Source of the DNA: Diphasiastrum complanatum
Lineage: Eukaryota > Streptophyta > Lycopodiopsida > Lycopodiales > Lycopodiaceae
NCBI GenBank assembly: GCA_029204225.1
Contig: MU831576.1
Span: 95,511 to 159,510 of the forward strand
Length of the DNA: 64,000 nt
Direction: 5' to 3'
In this document: one piece after another, positions 57,530 to 64,000 of the stretch
How positions within the stretch are numbered: position 1 is the first letter of the stretch
Layout of the letters: every line of letters starts with the position of its first letter
The notes under the pieces: generated by a model
The model's input: the letters and a program-made list of their open reading frames with translations, nothing else
The model's database searches: none
What the model was told of the DNA's origin: nothing
Position numbers and translations under genes: made by a program

Positions 57530-59830
57530 CTAAAAATAACATCTTTTTGTATAAATGTTGACACTAAAATTTGATCCTGGCAAAGTAAGATTTAGTATGC
57601 TTAAAATTTTTTGAATGATTGAAATCTTCGTGGAAACATTTAACATAACATGAAAGCACATGTCACTTTGACTTTCATAACCATTAGCATCTCCTGTGAA
57701 CATTGATGAACCATAAGATGTTGAATCCTCCTCTTCACTATTGACAAGAACACCACCATCCTCCAAATGCAGATTGTAGGTTTTTGGCGTAGTTGCTTTT
57801 GAACATGTGTGCCTACTTGGACCAGCAAAAGTTTGTTCAACGGAAGGAGTTGCATGAATTTTTTGTTTTAAAATTATAATGGTTGATTTTCGAAGACGCC
57901 CAGTCCTTGTGAGCTTAAAATCATACACAAGAATATCCACTTCCGCAAGTTGCAACACACGTGTATGTCGGCTATTTTTTTTACTTCCGTTTCTTGGATG
58001 TGCCCTTTTCGGTACGCAACATATCTAATGAGTATTTCCCTCTATAAGCATCAACATGATCTGTTTGAAACCAATGTACAATAATAAAAGTTATTAGATT
58101 TGATATGACATCTCTAGACATAGACAACACCTTGGCAATCCAAAATGGATGTTGCAATAGATCGTCAGATGAAAGTGTTGCAATCAATGAACCTTCTTTC
58201 AAATCTTGTGGATCCCCACACCATGTTTCCTCCATTTGATTTCTTCTTGCCATAGATCTTCTTGAGCCAAGATATATTTCTCTATTCTCGGAACGAGGAA
58301 TGATATATTCTTGAGGCACATGAGGAATGATTGAAATGTCGATATCTTTTGTAGTTGATACATTTGGCCACACAAACTCGGCAGACAAATCATTATGGTC
58401 ATTGTTAATTCTATCCAATATACATTCATGTTTTGCAAAGAAACCATTCCACCAATCACAGCTATCATCACCTGCATATTTCTTTGCTTTGTCGAGAAGA
58501 AGTCTTTGCTCTCATAGACAAACCATATAATTGATCGCTCTATTTTTCTTTTCTGCATCTTTCACAACTCTTTTTTATTTAATAGAGGCATTTGCTTGGT
58601 TGCTTTCATATCGATTTTGGGAATGAATTTTAGAAACTTCAGTCCATCCTTTGGAAGCGATTCTGTTCCAAACGACAATTGTTTTACAAATAAACAAACA
58701 TTGTCATTCTCTAAGGGTATGATTCGGAAACAATGTTGAAAGCTAATATCATTTAGGTGTTCAAAACAAAAATTACTATTTCCACCCTTGGCAAATGACT
58801 TGAAATCAAAGGTTTCTAGCTAAAAGCATGGTTTGGTGGTATGAAAAAAGAACCCATTTTTCATTGTACCTTTTGGTAGTACGTTTCACTTTTTGGGGAT
58901 TTTATTACTTTGAGTCCACATTAAAAATGACATCACTTTTTAGTGGTAAGTCCAATTTCAGCGGAGACAAGTGTTTTCCAATTATATGTTACATGACATA
59001 CTTTTGAGGTATAGTTAAAAAGTCATGGCAAGTCAAATGTATTAGTTAAAAATAGTGTATAATAACACAAAAGTGCATTTCTACACAAAAAAAGTAGTGT
59101 CCACCAAACCATGCTTTAAGCCTTCTCTAAAATGGAGTATAAGCTTCTTCAATGAGAGATATCATTCTAGGAAGAGTAAAAGCATCATGATGGGATAATT
59201 TCTTTGAAAAAATACTAAACATTTGATCTATGTGGTCATGACTATGACCAACCAACAAAAAATTAAGTTTCACCTTTCTAAATATCTTTTTCGCCACCAA
59301 CATATTGAGATATTCTAAAACCATTTGATTTTTATTTTCCCAAGCTATATTGTCCTGTTGTAAATAAAACACAAAGGGCAAGCTTTCGAGACAGGTAGAT
59401 ATCACCTTATGCATAATAGTAACAGTAAGGTTGGGATCATTGTGAGTATTTGGATATGTCAAAAAAGGTTTAGGATGCACACAGACGTTATATATTAAGC
59501 ACCCAACAAGATGCATTTGAATCAATGTATCATTTGTAATCTCTTTTGGAGGTTGAGAAAAATGAGGTAAGTGGTCCATCCCATCAATAACCATCATAAG
59601 ATATTTTTCTGGAGAAGAAAAACATTTTTTTTGATGGTGCATCTGCTGGTGAAGGAATCGTCGACGTCGCTAGCTCTGTTGTGTATATTTCAAAGTGAGT
59701 GAAGGGTGTGGATACAGTTGATTGTCCACCCAATTTTTTAAACATAGAGAGGGCGAAACAAGAGCGCATGAGAATTGAATACTGTAGTAACATGCCTTCT
59801 CTTTCGGATCCAATAACCATTCATCCTGGT
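57530..59830 (-). pseudogene. DUF7869-like gene, broken, with MITE insertion
   Basis: Minus-strand remnant in several frames, not LTR-retrotransposon protein. 59642-59127 reads MVIDGMDHLPHF, FYLQQDNIAWENKNQM and LLVGHSHDHIDQMFS. Together these match, from memory, the signature of plant and protist DUF7869 proteins (an Asp, then a QxDN, then a GHxHxxxD motif), whose acidic residues suggest an RNase H-like, transposase-type fold. After the MITE the text resumes (LETFDFKSFAKGG) and reaches LLQHPFWIAKVLSMSRD and IIVHWF, which fits the usual C-terminal region. A Ser/Glu-rich tail with EEEDSTSYGSSMF follows to 57530. At least three frame breaks are visible. Either introns or decay could explain some gaps. 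A role cannot be assigned. Confidence 0.65.
58824..59116. mobile_element. 293-bp MITE-like element in the DUF7869-like gene
   Basis: Perfect 16-bp terminal inverted repeats AAGCATGGTTTGGTGG ... CCACCAAACCATGCTT, flanked by TAA on both sides (58821-58823 and 59117-59119). There is no coding capacity. A 3-bp T(A/T)A-type duplication suits PIF/Harbinger-type transposition; a TA-duplicating family is an alternative because the flanks also allow TA. It sits where the protein homology is interrupted. Confidence 0.8.
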
Positions 59831-59989
59831 TTGTAAACAATGTTTGTTGGAACAGGCATTAAAAATTTCATTTGCATTTTTTTACATTCATTTATTTTTC
59901 AAATATTATTCCGAATATGAGTGATTAAAATGCATTGGTCTATGTAGGGACCACAACATTATAGTTAAGAAAAACACAATTGAAAACAC

Positions 59990-60240
59990 CTGACCGGATC
60001 AATAACCACAGCACAACGTCAAGTGTAACAAGACCACAGAATTGCTCTCCTCAAACTGTATATTCAACTGACTCGTAAGTACAAAGATAAGTTGCTTAAA
60101 AACACTCAAAGGGATCGTAAAAGAAAGATGGCCCGATAACTCTGGAACTAAGCACACATGGTGCCGTCGAAATAAGAAAGCACTATATAAGTCGATCATT
60201 GCTATTTTAACTCTCTCCCTCAATGATCAACGTCTTTTTT
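59990..60240 (-). repeat. TE11 3' LTR-like tail
   Basis: Repeats 24590-24835 in reverse orientation, about 90% identical by eye, preceded by the same purine tract. Confidence 0.65.
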
Positions 60241-60302
60241 ATTTTAGAGTTTACTCTATTCATGGAACATACCTCCGTGATAGTATTACAAGTAAAGGCT
60301 TT

Positions 60303-62470
60303 TTACATGACTAGGTCTAAGCCAAGTTTGGCTCTAAAAGTTTCAAACTTTTCTTTACTTAAAGCTTTTGTAAATATATCAGCAACTTGTAATAACGTAG
60401 AACAATGTACAATACCTATATCTTCATATTGTAACTTTTCACGCACAAAGTGATATTTTACTTCAATATGTTTTGTCCTTGCGTGAAAGATAGGATTTTT
60501 AGCCAATTGTATTCCACTTTGACTGTCACAAAAAATAACAGTGGGATTTACCTGCTTCATGCCAATCTCACATAACAACTTACGTAGCCAAACAGCTTCT
60601 TGGGTAGCAGAACTCAACGCTTTATATTCGGCTTCTGTGGAAGAAAGAGAAATAGTACTTGCTTCTTGCAAGACCATGAAAAACAACCGTTACCAAAATT
60701 GAAGGCATAACCTATTGTTGACTTTCTATCATCTATACTTCCTGCCCAATCAGCATCAACATAACCTTGCAACTTAGGTAAAACACTTTGTCTTTAGTAG
60801 ATTAGACCAAGGTTAGGTGTACCTTTCACATACCTCAAAATCCTTTTTGCAACTTTCCAATGGTCCATAGTGGGTGATGATATGAATTGGCTAATCAAAC
60901 TTACAGCATAGCAGATAGCAGGACGTGTAGTCATAAGATATATAAAACTTCCAACTAGTTGACGAAATAGTGTAGCATCAACATGTGCACTATCATCAAT
61001 ACGAGATAATTTCTTACCAGCTTCGCAAGCGGTGATGGAAGATTTGCACTCTGTCATGTGAAATCTCTCCAATATCTCGCCACATACTTGTTTTGACATA
61101 ACCTGATATCACTGCTAGTTTGCCATACTTCGACACCCAAGCAATAGTGCATAAGATCTAAATCTGTCATCTCAAATTGCTTGCATAAGTTGGCTTTGAT
61201 AGAACGAGTGAGATTCTCATCATTGCCAGTGATAATGATATCATCAACGTAAAGTAGAATCAAGGCAATGTTGTTGTCATTTATAAGAACATAAAGATTT
61301 GGATCTGAATTTGTTCTTACAAACCCATGAGAAAGAAAGTAACTGTCATTGCGTCCATACCATGCATGTGGCGCTTGCTTAAGGCCATAAAGTGCTTCGT
61401 GTAGTTTACATACCTCTTGCCCTTTTGCCATTAAGCCCTGCGGTTGGACCATGTAAACTTCTTCCTCTAAGTCACCATTCAAAAATGCAGACTTCACATC
61501 TATTTGATGGATCTTCCACCCAAAAATGAGATGCTAAGGCAATGATAAGGCATAGCGTAGTCCACTTAGCCACTGGAGCAAATGTCTCTTCATAGTCAAT
61601 TCCTTTGTTTTGCTCAGAACCCTTCACTACTAGGCGTGCCTTATACTTTGCTATTGTGCCATCCGCATGAAACTTTTCTAAACACCCATTTGTTGTCAAT
61701 GGGTTTCTTTCCAAGTGGTAGATCAACCAACTCCCATGTATCATGGCTTGTGGATGGATTCTATCTCTTCTTCCATTGCCCTTTGCCACTCTTTGTGATC
61801 TTTTGCTTCATCAAAGGTTGATGGCTCTCGACACTTCAAAATGTCAGTCATTAGGGCATAGTTCACATGATAACAATCGGGAGACTTCCTTTCTTGTGTT
61901 GATCTTCTCACTTCACTTTGTGTGCTAGATCCTGTTATGATTTAGCTTTGTGTCCTTCATGATCTTTTCATACCATTCTGGTATCTTTGATTCAGGTGAT
62001 ACACTACGTGGAGAGTATGTATCCCAAGGAGTGTCCAAGTAATGTCTCTTACTTCCAACCGGTTTTCTCCTTTATTGCTCCTATTGGCAAGTACCTCCCC
62101 TAGGCTCTTGAATAGGTGGTGTCTTTTCATACTCGCTCTCTCGACTCTCATCTTCATGTGCATCATCTTGTGGAGCATCTTCTTCATCTTCTTCCTCCAA
62201 AATTGTGAGAAGTCTTTTGATACTTTCACCACTTGCATGGTCTTCATCTTCATACCTATGCGTTCATCAAAGGTCACATCTTTGCTAATGTGAATCTTAT
62301 TTATTACTGGATCAAAACACATATAAGCTTTCGTTCTTTTATCATAATCAACGAAGATACACTTGATTGCTTTGGCATCAAGTTTCTTTTGCTCCTCCTT
62401 TGGCACATGTACATAGGCCTTACATCCAATGACACGAAACTTGTCGATTTTTGGCTTTATTCTAGTAGGT
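60303..62470 (-). pseudogene. TE11 pol remnant
   Basis: From right to left: integrase C-terminal extension (KIDKFRVIGCKAYVHVPKEE, KDVTFDERIG), then an acidic/basic linker in broken frames to 61957. RT spans 61789-60794 in at least three frames: ADGTIAKYKARLVVKG, DYEETFAPVAKWTTL, AFLNGDLEEEVYM, ALYGLKQAPHAWYG, LLYVDDIIITGNDEN and LVGSFIYLMTTRPAI. RNase H spans 60686-60303 with [18 protein letters not shown] and CDSQSGIQLAKNPIFHARTK. It is less damaged than TE3 in RT and keeps the YVDD motif. Frame breaks at about 61490, 61080 and 60790. Confidence 0.88.
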
Positions 62471-63357
62471 TGATTGGTTGTCACAAAAGATGATTGGGCT
62501 CTCTAAAAAATCCAGCAAGTGAAGACCCTTGATCATCCTCTTGATCCATACCATCTCCTTTGTGCAATGTGTTAGAGCTTTGTACTCGGCCTCACTAGAT
62601 GACAATGAAGATAGTAATTGTTTCTTCGACATCCATACCATCTCCTTTGTGCAATGTGTTAGAACTTTGTACTCGGCCTCACTAGATGACAAGAGATAGT
62701 GGCTTGTTTCTTCGACATCTATGATATAGCTCTATCACCTATGAAAATACAATGAGCACTAATGGATTTCCTATCCATTATATCTCCAACACAGTTTGAA
62801 TCTCAAAATCCAAAAAGATTAGGTGATGATCCCTCATACAATATGCCAAAATCTCGAGTTTCCAATGATGTACCTACAAAATTGCTTTTCCTAGTTTCTA
62901 ATGCTCTTCACTAGGATCTTGCATGAATTGACACAATCTTCCAACACAATAGCTTAGATTTGGTCTAGTAATGGTTAGATAGATGAGTGAACCAACTAGC
63001 TTCCTATAGAGAGTAATGTCCTCGAAGGATCTTTCATTACCTCTTATAGTTAGCTTTACATGAGACTCCATAGGTGTATCAATAGCTTTTGCATCTACCA
63101 TATGAAATCTTTCTAGAATAGAGATTAGCATTACTTCTCTTGACAAATGAAAGTACATTGAGAAAATCTAATGACTTCTATTCCCAAAATGTAGTGCAAA
63201 TTACCAAGATCATGCACCTCAAACTCCTTCTTAAGAGCATTCTTGATATCCTCCACATTTAAGATGATATCATCCACATAGATTAGCAAGATGGTAACAT
63301 CATTTCCAGCAAACCTATAATAAAGTGAATGATCATACTCACTCATAACAAAGCCTT
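62470..63357 (-). pseudogene. TE12: copia RT-RNase H fragment of the TE4 family
   Basis: RT begins near 63357 with GFVMSEYDHSLYYRFAG, then LLIYVDDIIL, EFEVHDLGNLHYILGIEV, and after a frame break ILERFHMVDAKAIDTPM and SLIYLTITRPNLSY. RNase H follows near 62750 and ends at about 62470 with FLESPIIFCDNQS. A segment of 29 codons containing SSSEAEYKALTHCTKEMVW is present twice in tandem (62545-62719), in frame. Both ends are abrupt: left against TE11 integrase, right against unrelated sequence. Confidence 0.87.
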
Positions 63358-63559
63358 GTAGCATAATATTCAAGTAGAAGAATTCATTACAATTTGCGCA
63401 AATGAACACTCAATGGTGAGACAAAAATTGCGCTCTAATAAAATTATCATAGTGAGTACAATGGCTTGAAGTAATAACTTCAGCTTGCTGAGCATGATAA
63501 TGCTGGGCTACAGATGACTTTGATTGAAAGAGAAATTCAAAAATTAACACTTACATAGC
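63358..63559. other. Non-coding stretch
   Basis: No gene recognised. Confidence 0.4.
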
Positions 63560-63665
63560 TTGTTTCAGCTTCATAGGAACGAAAGACATGTGCTGACATC
63601 TTCACCAAAGCTCTGGACAAAGGACCTCTTTGAGAGACAAAGGAACAGTCTCAGGATCATAAAGC
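63560..63665 (+). pseudogene. Copia RNase H C-terminal fragment
   Basis: A plus-strand run near 63585 reads CADIFTKALDKGP and then ERQRNSLRIIKL, the end of a copia polyprotein (family form ADIFTKAL). The rest of the element is not in the window, and the frame around it is broken. Confidence 0.55.
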
Positions 63666-63734
63666 TATCATGCTTTGAGAGGGAGCTGAAGAAACATATC
63701 GTTTCTAATTACAAATGCTTTGCTAGCTTTCAGC

Positions 63735-63960
63735 CCTCTGCCTGACAAAAATATTTCGCGAACATGAAAGTCACGATGCCATGAAAGTTTCGCGATACAC
63801 CTGCGGGAAGACACGAAGCCACGAAAGATTCGCGAACGAGAATCTTTTGCATGCCTACACGACGAAAGTCAGACGACGGGGACGAAACCAATGATGCGAC
63901 ACAAGAAATGTCGCGAAACCCGTTTTGCCCTCACGCTCCAAAGAGTACTAGCAATATCAT
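63735..63960. repeat. CpG-rich block with recurring TTCGCGA motifs
   Basis: (T/A)TTCGCGA occurs near 63752, 63787 and 63827, and GTCGCGAAA near 63911. CACGA(T/A)GCCA..AAAG-like units lie between them. It follows the copia RNase H end, so it may be the LTR start of that element. Confidence 0.55.
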
Positions 63961-64000
63961 GCCAGAATACCCAGAAGTACAAAATATGATCTGATGGCAT

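Larger units (their letters stand above)
59960..62470 (-). mobile_element. TE11: copia element of the TE3 family, 5' truncated
   Basis: Minus-strand remnant: LTR-like end at about 59960-60240, RNase H, RT and integrase C-terminus up to about 62470, where TE12 is joined. It lacks gag, protease, the integrase core and the 5' LTR. It lies in opposite orientation to TE3 at a distance of about 36 kb. Confidence 0.85.

Overview
The window is nuclear DNA of a vascular plant with a large, repeat-rich genome. It is AT-rich and packed with nested, mostly broken Ty1/copia and Ty3/gypsy LTR retrotransposons. Its one apparently intact host gene is a two-exon tau-class glutathione S-transferase (GST, 45179-45973). 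The sequence alone does not tell me which vascular plant this is. I saw no prokaryotic gene, CRISPR array, rRNA or convincing tRNA.

Layout. 1-8066: old gypsy pol pieces (1-1430 and 6340-7700), a copia gag remnant (3085-3400), microsatellites and long non-coding stretches. 8067-14224: TE1, a nearly intact copia element with two 682-bp LTRs differing at two positions, a perfect TAAAC target duplication, a tRNA-Met primer site, and one frame interrupted only by two stop codons. 16200-24835: TE2, a broken copia element whose 3' end is inverted in place, abutting TE3, a second copia family. 24845-27930: TE4 and TE5, copia pieces including an inverted repeat of an integrase segment. 28200-32560: LTR-like pieces and open stretches I do not recognise. 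32560-36104: two convergent copia reverse transcriptase (RT) pieces, one fused in frame to a gypsy protease/RT, giving a 433-residue chimeric reading frame. 37291-42895: TE7, a minus-strand copia element interrupted by TE8 (37703-41148). 42895-43691: LTR copies in inverted orientation.

43692-47500 is the gene island: the GST gene, a degenerate tandem repeat upstream of it and another tandem array downstream. 47510-57330: TE9, a copia element related to TE1, split by TE10 (50752-56719), which has 613-bp LTRs with about 23 differences and a near-perfect 5-bp target duplication. 57530-59830 (minus): a broken gene resembling the DUF7869 family, interrupted by a 293-bp MITE-like element. 59960-63357 (minus): TE11, of TE3's family, and TE12, of TE4's family. 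The right end holds a copia RNase H tail and a CpG-rich block.

History, inferred from nesting and LTR divergence: the gypsy fragments and TE2, TE3, TE4, TE7 and TE9 are old. TE10 landed later inside TE9 and TE8 inside TE7. TE1 is by far the youngest and was probably active until recently. The elements supply gag, protease, integrase, RT and RNase H to themselves; GST is the only entry that looks like working host metabolism.
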